DNA of 64,000 nucleotides from Miscanthus floridulus (Eukaryota > Streptophyta > Magnoliopsida > Poales > Poaceae): assembly GCF_019320115.1 (NCBI RefSeq), contig NC_089589.1, forward strand, positions 21,662,580-21,726,579. Reading direction: 5' to 3'. Under the pieces are notes generated by a model. That model ran no database searches. It saw nothing but the letters and a program-made list of their open reading frames with translations, and was not told where the DNA came from. The translations under genes were made by a program, and so were the position numbers. Below, piece after piece: positions 33,118 through 43,267 of this stretch (the first letter of the stretch is position 1; every line of letters begins with the position of its first letter).

Positions 33118-34000
33118 GAATGCCTCTGAGAGTAAAGAAGTTTAGCGTCGATACATAATACATTTACCTTTGCTGATATATCCTCAACAGCATTTAATAA
33201 TGTGTGTGGAACATAAATAGATTTCAAAAAAGAGATTGCAAAAGCACAGATCAAATGTTCCCTAAAAAACCACACATCAATTTTGAGGATTCACTCTGTC
33301 CGTTCGTGAACCTATGACATTTTGGACGATGGTGTATTACTGTTGAATATATAAAGTATATAACTCACTACTGTTGTATGCATGAAAATGATAGTAATTT
33401 TTGTAGAAAATATTTTTTCAACAAATTTACTAAGACTAGTTTTTTCATTTGAGCAATCCAAATAGGTTTTAGTAGTCAAGAGTTACTGATAATATTATGG
33501 TACACGTATTTATACGGAGGCACGGATTCAATACACCGCATGATGTTGATGATATGATCAGCTTTGCCATACCTTAATTTTATTCCGTCCTCTGCCACTA
33601 GCAGTAACAGACATGATTGCACCATTCTGTACATATTTTTGCTGTGTCTTTGGTGGATTATCTTCCATATGTATACAAATTTGAGAAACAACATGCCATT
33701 TCGATGTGCACGTGTTAGTTTAACACTCTGCTAGTAATGCTTAAAAAATTCAAAATTTTGCTGTCAGATTGAGGTATCTATACTTGTACATGGAGAATGG
33801 AATTTCTTTCATCTGTAGCCCCAATGGGAGAACCAATTAAAAGACGAAAACAATTAACAAATGCACCAATGGGACTACCAATTAAACAATGAAAAGTAAA
33901 CTTCTTTCATCTGGAGCAACTAACGAAAATATTTTAAACAAAAATTCGACAACATTTAGTATATATTACATACCATGCCATGTCCTGGCATTTAACATCA
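33118..34000 (+). other. RING gene 3' flank, copy g
   Basis: Homologous to 15724-16600 throughout. AT-rich, with no gene seen. Confidence 0.5.
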
Positions 34001-35142
34001 CAGTCCACGTAGTGTTCACACAATGAGAGTGTATATATTACACATCATGACTGTTCCCCGTTAGTTCCTACGGGTGTACTGAGTCTCTAGACGCCTCAGC
34101 CTTAGCTTCTTTCCTCTGTCGGCATTACATTGGGAGCGTACCCCATGTCTGTGTGGTCGCGCTGTCGAGTATGCTGGCATGTATGGAGACAGTATTGTCG
34201 GGTTTTTCCTGGGCCCTGCAATCAAATAGATCTAAAATGTAAAGCAAAGCGGTACCACGGTTAGCACCGAGAGGGTTACTTAAGTTTGAATAGTACCAAC
34301 TCTGTGTCTCCTTGTGATTGAGTGAGACTTTGTGGTGTGCACCGTATATGGGACAACGTATATGGGACAACCCAATCTCGTGCTGACTCCACGATGTGTC
34401 TGATCCTTAATCCTCTGAGCTGGAGCTTTCCTACTAAAAGTTGACCACGTAGCTGTATATAGGGTCTCACTATGGCTGCATCCCTCGCCTTGTCATGTCA
34501 TCGTAGACATCTACAATGTCATCACCATCATCGGAGGAATCCTCGACTTTCTTGTCCGTGTATGGTTGCTTGATGTAGATCCTCATAGAGGAGTGCAGCG
34601 GCCAAACAAGGTATCGATAAACCAATTTGATTGTGTGCTGCCCCATCTCCTTGATCCCAATGCTTCCTCTCTTCCTAAAGCTGAAGAGGCTGAGTGGGGG
34701 TCACACGCCAATCCTTCTTAGCGTAGAGCCTCCTCCGATCATACCTACATGGCGTCAAACAATGACACTTATTAACAAGTGTTGTAATTTAACAAACAAA
34801 GATGTTGTTAACAAACAAATATGTAATTTTCACAAACTTATGCTAAGCTTGGCTAGTTGAAAACTGAATAGGAGGATATGATTGCTGCTTATTGCCAAAT
34901 TGCATATGCACTCTACATGGCAGGTGTACCTCAACAATGTGGAAGACGACCACTGGCACGTAGCACCTCCAGTGCCTGTTGCCACATCGGTCATGTCACT
35001 CAAGCCGTATTCCTCCAACACGTCCCGTGCTGAATTCCCCGACACAACCTATATATATTCAGAAGTTAGTTCATTTGCATTTAATGAACAAAAGTCGATG
35101 CCACATGAGATGTTCCGACCTGGTGCTGCATGATCACATCTA
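34000..35142 (-). pseudogene. Plant mobile domain gene, C-terminal exons, copy d
   Basis: This parallels 16600-17800. Minus-strand blocks include DVLEEYGLSDMTD (about 35030-34990), a FFHIVEVHLPCRVHMQFGNK-like block (about 34950-34890), RRLYAKKDWRVTP (about 34725-34690), and PYIQLRGQLLVGKLQLRG (34470-34400). Frames are interrupted. It has only one arm of the inverted repeat described at 17613-17770. Confidence 0.5.
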
Positions 35143-35641
35143 GGATTATTCATGTTTACTTGATCATGAGTTTTCATGGGTTTATGCTGAACTTGTTGCT
35201 ACTCAATTGTTAAAAGATGACTCAATAAAAGCTAATGCAGTTAAACTAGTGTCTACCTTTTGAGCCTCATGAACCCCATGTTATAATTGTTGAGTACGAT
35301 ATGTACTTACGCTTGCTTTACTTTTCAATTACTTTGGAAAAATCCTAGATGGGTAACAGAAGGTGGAGCTAGTGAGTTTTCTGAGAAGTACTAGGCGTAT
35401 GTACCCCCAGTCGACTATCCCTGTGGTGTTTGGAGGATTCACTTGAAGATTAGAATTTATGATTCCGCTACTTTGATGCAAGCTTTGTCTCTATGTAAGT
35501 GATAATGTTATATTGTTAATCATTATGTAATAAAGCATTGTCTTTTGATACTATTATAATTTGTCTCTATATATGTGATTTGACTTCCTGGGCACACATA
35601 TAGTCTATATCTAGTTTTGTTTTTAAAACTGGGTGTGACAC
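35143..35641. mobile_element. LTR fragment replacing a PMD exon
   Basis: About 500 bases of AT-rich sequence end '…aaaactgggtgtgaca' at 35641, a terminus common in grass Gypsy LTRs. It replaces the PMD exon sequence present at 17826-17880. No matching left end or target duplication is seen. Confidence 0.4.
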
Positions 35642-35756
35642 TTGGTGTCCTTCCAAATATACAGGCGTAAAGGCATTGGTGTCTTGATGCAGCCAATGCT
35701 GCAAAATAGGAGTTTATGTAGTGCCCTTTTTTTTATGTCGTCCCAGTTTCGAAATA

Positions 35757-37967
35757 CAGGGCCTATTTGGTAGAGATTCACCACCGGAAAAAGTGAATCT
35801 AGATCTGGGATTCATCATGGATTAGCTCGACCGTGGTGTTTGGCTACACAGCAACTCCAGATCCACGAAACTGAGGTTTTTGCGGGAATATAGGTTAAAT
35901 GAAGACTAGTCTTCCATATTCCGCTGCAGTCACACCTGTGTAACATGCTTTCATCCGAGGAGAAGGTCATTCGAGTTTGGACACCCAAAAATGGCATGGT
36001 GACCACTACTGTCTACGGTCCATAGCTTGAAGACCAAAGAACCTCTCCTGGCACACCAACAGAAAGTAGTGGCTTGTGCAGCAAACACTATCTAAACATA
36101 ATTAGTAGGTTCAAATAGATAGATAGATAGACATATTTTTATTTTCACAACCAAATAATGTAGGAAGAGCAATTTGTGAAGCCTAAATCTGACTGCATTA
36201 TTCTAATGCCTATATAGTCCACGGACTCCATGCTACGACATGTAGGAACTTCAAAAATCGGTGATTATCAAGCAGATACGACAAGTAATTGAAGGAAGTA
36301 CTCTGTATCTTGGAAGAATCTAGTTGCTCTCATGGCATATGTCATCTAGTTCCTGCAATGACTACTATCAGATAGAGGATTGTAGGGGCACTCAAGATAA
36401 TAATTTACATAAGATGATGTTTCTTTCTTGGCATTTGTTGCGTAGAAGTATGGCATCTTTCAGTTCACTAGTAGACACATGGACTTTAGTCCCGGTTGGT
36501 AACAGGCTTTAGTCCCGGAACCGGGACTACGAATCTGGGACTAAAGGCATGACACTTTAGTCTCGGTTGCCTTCAACCCGGACTAAAGGACCTCCGAGAA
36601 TAAAAAAATAATGCCTCCCACCTCTATGCCTTGCGTGAGATTCGAACACAAGACCTCGTGCATTGCCTCACGCGTACCTTTCCAAGCCACCTACACAGCA
36701 CATGTGACTTTGGATGGGGTGCTTTCCTTTTGAACTAATCCATCGGAGGGCTTTTAGTCCGGGTTGATAACACCAATCGGGACTAAAAGGACCTTTAGTG
36801 TGGGTTGATAACACCAACCAGGCCTAAAGGGTGTACTTTTAGTCCGGGTTGTTGTTATGAACCGGGACTAAAGGGCCAAGGCTGTTTAGTCCGGGTTGGT
36901 AACATCAACCGGGACTAATGTAGACCCTTTAGTCTGGGTTGGTGTTACCAACCGGGACAAAAGGTCCTCTGATGCCCAAGAAACTTGGACCCGGAACTAA
37001 TGCTCACATTAGTCCCGGGTCCAATTCTAGCCGACACTAGTGTGATGAACTGAATGTATTCTCTCTACTTGTGGATTCTTCCTCTTTATGTTTCATGGTT
37101 TGGCAACCTTCTACTAAGCTAATTGGGTTGACAACTTCCATCATGTTCCAACAATTCTCATATTTCTTTAGGATATATTGACGTTACTTTAGGAATCTAT
37201 CGCCGTTTCTACACAAGGATTGAAAATGATACACGCTCCTTTGATATGACTTCAAGGCCTGCTTGCTGGGAAAGGTGGCCTAGGAGCTGGCCATGGCAGG
37301 ATGGAGGCCGGCCACATGCAGCGGCCTGGGCACCAGCTGTGGTGGCATGGGTGCTGGCCAAGGCGGCCCGGGCGGCTGCCCCGCCGGCCTGGGTGGCCAC
37401 ATGCCTGGTCGTGTCGCCATCTAGGGGGTTCGTAAGGATGGCTCGAGACTGCTTGATGTCGCCCGTGCCGCAGGGAGGTGGAGCTTCGATGGCTGTAGTT
37501 CAAAGTTGACAAGAAAGCCACTTTTCCCCATGGCTATGTAAGAAGGAGGGGGTGGAGGAGGACCGCATCTACCGGATCGGGCCCTGGGAGGCTCGCCGAA
37601 GAGGAAGAACGGATGGAGAAGGTGCGCGGAGTGACCTCCTGGCTGCGATGGAAGATAATGCGCACGCACTTTTTTCCCGCTCGACAAGTGGGGAAGACGA
37701 AGAGGAATAGAAAGAACCGGTACTAGAAGATGAGGGTTGTAAACAGTAGCAATAGTGGGTAATTTCGATCCCAACTCCCTGAGGAGGTATGAAACACCCT
37801 CTTGTGGAGCACCCCCTGAGGAGCTCCACCAAAATTGTGAATCTGGCATCAGATCCACTATTTCGGTGAATCTGAATTTAGTGGATGTATAGCATTTGGG
37901 ATTTTTTTGGTGGAGAGGAGAATTTTTTTTGTTAATCTAGAGCTAGTGAATCTCAACCAAACAGGCC
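35757..37967. mobile_element. TIR-bounded element B, copy 4 (both ends present)
   Basis: This is the only copy with both termini: CAGGGCCTATTTGGTAGAGA from 35757, and its inverse …ctcaaccaaacaggcc ending at 37967. The flanks 'ata' on both sides may be a 3-bp target duplication. Without the nested CACTA element it is about 1.6 kb. Subterminal repeats GTGGATCT and GTGAATCT occur at both ends. It lies in the PMD intron, like the other copies. No transposase is seen, and short open frames inside are not recognisable. The superfamily (hAT-like or PIF-like by terminus) is unresolved. Confidence 0.65.
36466..37073. mobile_element. Non-autonomous CACTA element nested in element B
   Basis: This begins CACTAGTAGACAC at 36466 and ends GAGAGTAG-inverse …ctctctacttgtg at 37073. 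It is flanked by gtt/gat, a near-perfect 3-bp duplication. The uninterrupted host sequence (cagtttcttcctc) is visible at 18867 and 48237. The body is built of 'tttagtcccggttggt' and 'accgggactaaa' subterminal repeats. No coding region. Confidence 0.8.
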
Positions 37968-37984
37968 ATACAAGTATAAGTACC

Positions 37985-38869
37985 TATAGTTCCCCAAGGG
38001 CCGGCATGCCAATGGGCCAACGCTCACAACACCAGATCTATAGCAGATAGATGTAACGTCCAAGACTGGAGTTCCTCGTGGTCCACTAGCATGTCTCACA
38101 AAGTTGCCGATGGAGCCAGGCAAGAACGACAGAACTCCAACTGTAGAGGCGAATGTTGTCTTAGTGCTGGCTGAGGATCGGTAGAATAGACCAGCCAATG
38201 TTGTTGACACATGCATTAATACAATGCCACAGCCACACTCTGGCATACCTCTCTACTACCTCTTTAGGGGCTCCTGGTGGGCAGGTGTTGAAGTTGGTTG
38301 TGATCCAACCAGCAGGAACTTCAGTGATTTTCTGCAATTTCAATGACATGGAAGTACTAATCATTTATTTAGTGGTGCACCTAACAAGCTGATTACCAAA
38401 CAGTTACAAAGTTAGCTACATGGACCTCACTGCGTCAACCGTGTCTGTGAGCTTGACACCCACCACCTACTCCACCATGTTCATCCAACCATCATGGTCC
38501 AAGATCCTCATGACTGTGCCCTCTCCGAAGGAAGCCCCAAACAAAAGGCCATGTCCTGTACCATGATAATCATCTCGCCATAGGGGAGGTGGAAGCTTTG
38601 GGTCTAAGGACACTATCTATCAATCGCGACGGTGATAAGAGGCCCATCCATGTCAGGTAGGCCATTGTTGACACCCTAGGCTAGCTTGAGAAAACCGACA
38701 GGTTGTATGTACAGGACGCCATATGTACGACACGTACCTCTCGCCCCACCGGTGTGGAATGTGGAGTGTGGGCCCAAACTGTGCATGTAGATCCACGTCT
38801 GTTAGCAAGTGGGTCCAGTGCTTGTTGTCTTAGAACAACTCAAGCAGTGGGTACCTGCGGTGCACCATC
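37985..38869 (-). pseudogene. Plant mobile domain gene, N-terminal exons, copy d
   Basis: Exon 1 runs from an acceptor near 38869 to about 38400 and gives the TGFLKLA/VNDGLPDMDG region in broken frames. Exon 2 (about 38345-38030) reads KITEVPAGWITTNFNTCPPG, APKEVVERYARVWLWH, then a deletion of the FLLPDASG part, then NNIGWSILPILSQH and SSFARHASG-like blocks. It is adjacent to element B copy 4, which fills the next intron. Confidence 0.6.
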
Positions 38870-39279
38870 CTACATGACAAAAAAAACAGTAGAACAATTA
38901 GAGTAATAAACAATAGTAAATGAACCATGAATATGAAAAAAAAATTATCTGCAAAGCTTCTTTTACCGGCTGGAAAGCACACATACACTTTGTAGTGCTG
39001 CCTAACTTATTTTGTGAGGGAGATATATTGCACTTCTACCCTTATCCAATGCGTATCATGACTTGGAATTGTGGACATTACACCAAACTAAATTATTGAG
39101 GTTACTATATAACTGTGAGACCATTTCCTTTTCCCTGAACTATATAACTGTACACAGAATAAGGTTTTAATTAAAATATACTCTTCAATATTTTGTTGAT
39201 CATCATTCTCCAATACAAGTTCAACAAGAGCCAACACATCTCTAGGTTCCCACCCCCCTCATACAAAAAATACCCCTCC

Positions 39280-39417
39280 TTCCATAGAGTATTCACACCT
39301 TTTCCCCATTCCCCATTTTCTTCTTTTACTCCCCATATCTTTTTTGTTGGAAGAAATAGATCTACAAGGATCAAGGTGGGATTTCATTCTAGAGGGAAAC
39401 ACCATAGGTGAGAACTC
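39280..39417 (+). promoter_or_regulatory. Promoter and leader exon of the F-box unit, copy d (TATA degraded)
   Basis: Homologous to 3019-3160 and 20266-20408, but the TATA-like word reads acaaaaaatacc. The leader donor CCATAG|GTGAGAACTC (39417/39418) is kept. Confidence 0.35.
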
Positions 39418-40029
39418 GTACATCCAAGATGCATCATCTTGACTTCCAAATCGTATGTCCCATCTTGAAATAGTTTCTATTTTGTTTCCGTTGGCAATAA
39501 TCAATCTGCACATAAGTTAATCGCCGTCACCAACCATTCTTAAGGGCATTTTTTTTGGTTGTATTCCTGATCTAAGCAGACCTAGATGTTTTGAATGTCA
39601 CAAGTGTTTGACCTTATCACTAGGGCATTTTGGATGGTCTTATTCTGATTTATGTTTTTAGAAGGATGGCTGGAGACGGCATTGGGCTGAGAATGGAGGT
39701 AAACACCATGTTAGAGAAGTGATGACTGGTGAGTTAGAAGTGGGGGCGACTAGCAGAACTTGTGGAAGCAAGGTACGGTTGTCAGCAGCCACAGTTGAGA
39801 ACCAGCAGAGAAATTGTTTGTGTGGCTCACCGGAATTAGATTCAGGGAAAAGGCAGGGGTAGAGGGGGTTACAGCCATACGTTCTGTTTACATGTATGGG
39901 TTGTACAATACCTAACGCATCACTTTCATTCATGTCACTTTTTCTTACAATTAGAATTCTTAATTTTAAACTTAAACAATTCAGTATTGTTTCATTACAT
40001 ATGAGAATGTGTCTCATACATATTCCCAC

Positions 40030-40850
40030 AGCTCCTGCATCGTCCACTCATCATGCAGCTTGGGCAATCCAGCTCCATTCCTCTTCCACCTACTCACCCA
40101 TCCAAACCCTGGCAGCGTCGTCTCATGGCTTTCCTTGCAAACCAACTTCACCAAGTTGCTGCCGTTGATGATGCTGCAGCAGTGAACCTCTACAGTGTGC
40201 TGGCTTTGCTTATAGCTATACTTCAGTTTCTACTGGATGAAACCACTGAAGAATTGCCTATAATTTTTCAACTGGTTTTGAACCAAAAGTCAGCTTGGAT
40301 TCTTCCAAAAAAACTGAGAGAAAACCGTGACCCCCCCTCCCCGGGCCCCAAAGCGAAGACACAACTAGGATGATGAGCGCCATTGCGAGCCATGTTAGAG
40401 AAGATTGAAGGGTTCGACACCCGAGGAGCTGGAGGTAGATGGCGGCGTCTTTCCGTGAGGCCATGCTGTAGTTGAGGGGTTTGACGCCTGAGGAGCTGGA
40501 GGTAGATGGGCCTAGGCCTCCTTTATTTTAATTCAGTAGCGAACAGGTGAGCCCAACAGGCAGCCAAATATGCAAGCCTGTACGCAGCAAGTCTAGTGTC
40601 AATTACACAATCTTGATGAATAGTGTAGCTTTCTAGTCTTTCTATCTGATATATGTTTTTGCACAGTACAAGGCTAAAACCGTATAGCAACTCCAACTCT
40701 ATTCATATGCACGACCACATTAGAGTGTGTTATTCTGATTCTATCTTTCGATACATCTCATAAAATTGGAACAATATAGGGAATAGTGGTGTGGTATCCA
40801 GTTCTTTTCATATCTTTCATATCTCTACATAGTTTCTATAGCTCCCTTCC
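40030..40850 (+). pseudogene. F-box first exon fused to module F, copy h
   Basis: ATG at 40125 (MAFLANQLHQVAAVDDAAAV), fused at about 40187 to module F (LLIAILQFLLDETTEELPII, FQLVLNQKSAWILP). The fusion is the same as at 9434 and 28915. A short duplication of 'cacccgaggagctggaggtagatgg' type lies at 40416-40510. Confidence 0.6.
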
Positions 40851-41178
40851 TCGACCACCTACTCAACCATCCAAACCCTAGCAGCGCCGTCATGGCTTTC
40901 CTTGCAAACCAACTTCACCAAGTAGCTGCCATTGATGACGCTGCAGCGGGCAACCCTGTCCCAGTCCTACCTGCCCCCGGCGCCAGCGTTGACGAGGTCC
41001 ATGGCGGGTCTGCACGAGCCTCCCAGAGACCTTCGTACATGTGATTTCTGGTTTGATCTCTCCGTTTCTCTCGATTTTATGTGACGAATTTCTGTTTCTG
41101 CACTTTGCCACATCAGGTTGGAGCGAGAGGAGAGGAACTGGGTGAATCTAGACTCTGTCAAGGAGATCGTTGATAAAC
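40851..41178 (+). pseudogene. F-box gene 5' part, copy i (interrupted by TRIM)
   Basis: ATG at 40892 (MAFLANQLHQVAAIDDAAAG). The first exon and intron are intact (acceptor 'cacatcag' at about 41117), and the second exon starts LERE-ERNWVNLDSV-like and reaches 'gatcgttgataaac' before the retroelement. Coding resumes at 42086 with LTIDATEYICM, then jumps into the GTGGGA tract, so the rest is deleted. Confidence 0.6.
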
Positions 41179-42085
41179 TGTTGAGGTTTAGTCCCACATC
41201 GTGTAGCGATGGTGGGGGCGCACAATATATAAGGTGGGGGCAGTCCAACCTATAAGGCTAGTCTTTTGGGTTGAGTAAGGCCAATGGGCCTTATATATTG
41301 TTAGCTCCGGTGGACCTGGGACCTGTGAGAGCGCAGGCTCGTGGTAGCGAGCCGGGCCGGCTGCAAGCCAGCTCCAAGACCGTGAACTCGGTGGTCACCA
41401 CTGGTTCCAACAATTAGTATCGCGAGCCCATGGTCAGAAAAAGCTAAACCCAATAAAAAATCTCGAGCGTCACTTATGGGGAGCACCCCGATGTGTGACT
41501 AAGGGGGAGATTGTTGGGGTTTAGTGCCATATCATGTAGCGATGGTGGCAGAGCAAAACATATAAGGTGGGGGGTAGTGCAACCTATAGGGATAGTCTTT
41601 TTGTGTTGAGTAAGGCCCATGGACCTTATATGTTGTCAACTCCGGTGGACCTAGGACATGTGGGAGTGCAGGCTCGTGGTAGCGAGCCGTGCCGGCTGCA
41701 AGCCAGCTCCAAGACCGTGAACTCGGTGGTCACCACCAGTTCCAACAGTTGGTATCATGAGCCCATGGTCAAAAAAAAGCTAAACTCGATAAAAAATCTC
41801 GAGCGTCACATATGGCAGGGGCACCCAGATGTGTGACTAAGGGGGAGATTATTGGGGTTTAGTCTCACATCATGTAGCAATGGTGGGGGAGCACAACATA
41901 TAAGGTTGGGGGCAGTCCAACCTATAAGGCTAGTCTTTTGGGTTGAGTAAGGCCCATGGGCCTTATATGTTATCAGCTCCGGTGGACCTGGGACCTGGGA
42001 GAGCGCAGGCTCGTGGTAGCGAGCCGGGCTGGCTGCAAGCCAGCTCCAAGATCGTGAACTCAGTGGTCACCCACCGGTTTCAACA
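41179..42085 (+). mobile_element. TRIM-like retroelement with three LTRs
   Basis: Three ~235-bp direct repeats (41179-41412, 41512-41747, 41850-42085) start TGTTGAGG/TGTTGGGG/TATTGGGG and end CAACA. They are separated by two ~100-bp internal segments. Each internal segment starts with a primer-binding-like site (ttggtatcatgagc, close to the initiator-tRNA-Met complement) and ends in a polypurine tract (aagggggagat). The flanks taaac/gaaac form a 5-bp target duplication with one mismatch. There is no coding capacity. The LTR-internal-LTR-internal-LTR layout points to unequal recombination between copies. Confidence 0.85.
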
Positions 42086-42536
42086 GAAACCGCTCACCAT
42101 CGATGCGACAGAGTACATCTGCATGAGAGTGGGAGTGGGACTGAGACCGGGAGTGAGAGAGGGGCAGTGTTGGATAGGAGACAATGAGAGCAAAAATTAA
42201 ATAGACTGAAGTAAATATAGATGACAATTCATCTTCAGTCTCATTTGAAAAGTAAAATTAGAGACAATGAAATATTTTCCCCGAACTAATTAGAGACATT
42301 GAGACTGAAACGAAAGAGACCGAATAAAATATAGAAGACAGTGTGTCTTTGGTTTCATATGAAAATGAAAAAAAGACAGTGCGTCTTTGGTTTCATATGA
42401 AAATGAATAAAAGAAAATACAGAAAACAACAGGGTCCGACAGTTGGCTGTAAGACAATTCTTCAAACTCATTATATGTTTAGCAGACAATGAGACTGAAG
42501 AAAATACAATTTGAGTGCCCTTTCAATACCGATAAA

Positions 42537-42616
42537 CAGCATGTTCGCTTGTTGGTTTTAGCCAGGGCTCATTAGCCAGCCAACAGTATTTTCCTCTCAC
42601 AAGCGAACAGGCCGAA
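42537..42616. mobile_element. Small MITE
   Basis: An ~80-bp insertion with inverted ends (tgttcgcttgt … acaagcgaaca-like) interrupts sequence that is continuous at 27965-27985. It resembles, but is not identical to, the insertion at 5073-5175. Confidence 0.6.
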
Positions 42617-42733
42617 AATTTAAAATAGCACTTCCATATGATATATTTATACAATCTTTAAGATTAAAATGCTTTCCATTTATACAATATATTATGTGTT
42701 TACCATCTATCTAACTTCTTTCAGTGTTTGCAG

Positions 42734-43246
42734 TGTTGAGTCCATCCAGTTTGGTTTATTGCATGCCCCAAACTCACAGAAGGATTCCCTTCAACACACA
42801 TCATATAATCATATAAATGAGGTAACAAGCTGATTATGTTACTGCTGCCGTCCCTACTTCATTTACCCCCACAGTACGTTACCATGCCATCAAGCCTTTT
42901 TCCATTCATGTTCCAGACCCGGTTGATCTCAGAGGAGAGAGAAAAATTATTGTTTGCGCCCTTGCTGCTCTTGGCAAGCTGAGAGTTGGCACTCCGTAAG
43001 CAGGCTTAAAGGTAGATTGATGCCACACAAGCTGCAGGCAAACAAGGAGACGATCTTTAGGGAAGCTTCAATGAACAAAACGAAATACAATTATGAAGCC
43101 GAATATTATTAGAGGAAAGATTCATCATGAGGAGCCAGTTCGAATAAAAATTAGAAACGGAATCTCCAAGAGCGTGAATAAGGTCACCGGAGCAGTACTC
43201 AATGGAAACAACGTGCAAAAAATGAAAGTGAGCAGCCATCCCCAAG
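42734..43246 (+). pseudogene. RING-type gene exon 1, copy h
   Basis: Acceptor 'gtttgcag' at 42733. The MEQQ start is lost (atgaggtaac), followed by VDLRGERKIIVCALAALGKL-like sequence. It includes the ~90-base EEGLKGD-type segment, then MKPNIIRGKIHHEEPVRIKI and NNVQKMKVSSHPQG. Donor CAAG|GTAGTG at 43246. Exon 2 is missing; a CACTA element follows at the microsatellite. Confidence 0.55.
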
Positions 43247-43267
43247 GTAGTGTGTGTGTATATGTGT

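Noticed and set aside
41179..42085. Regularly spaced repeats suggestive of a CRISPR-like array
   Set aside because: The units are 235-bp LTRs with PBS and polypurine tracts in plant DNA. There are only three units, and no CRISPR context.
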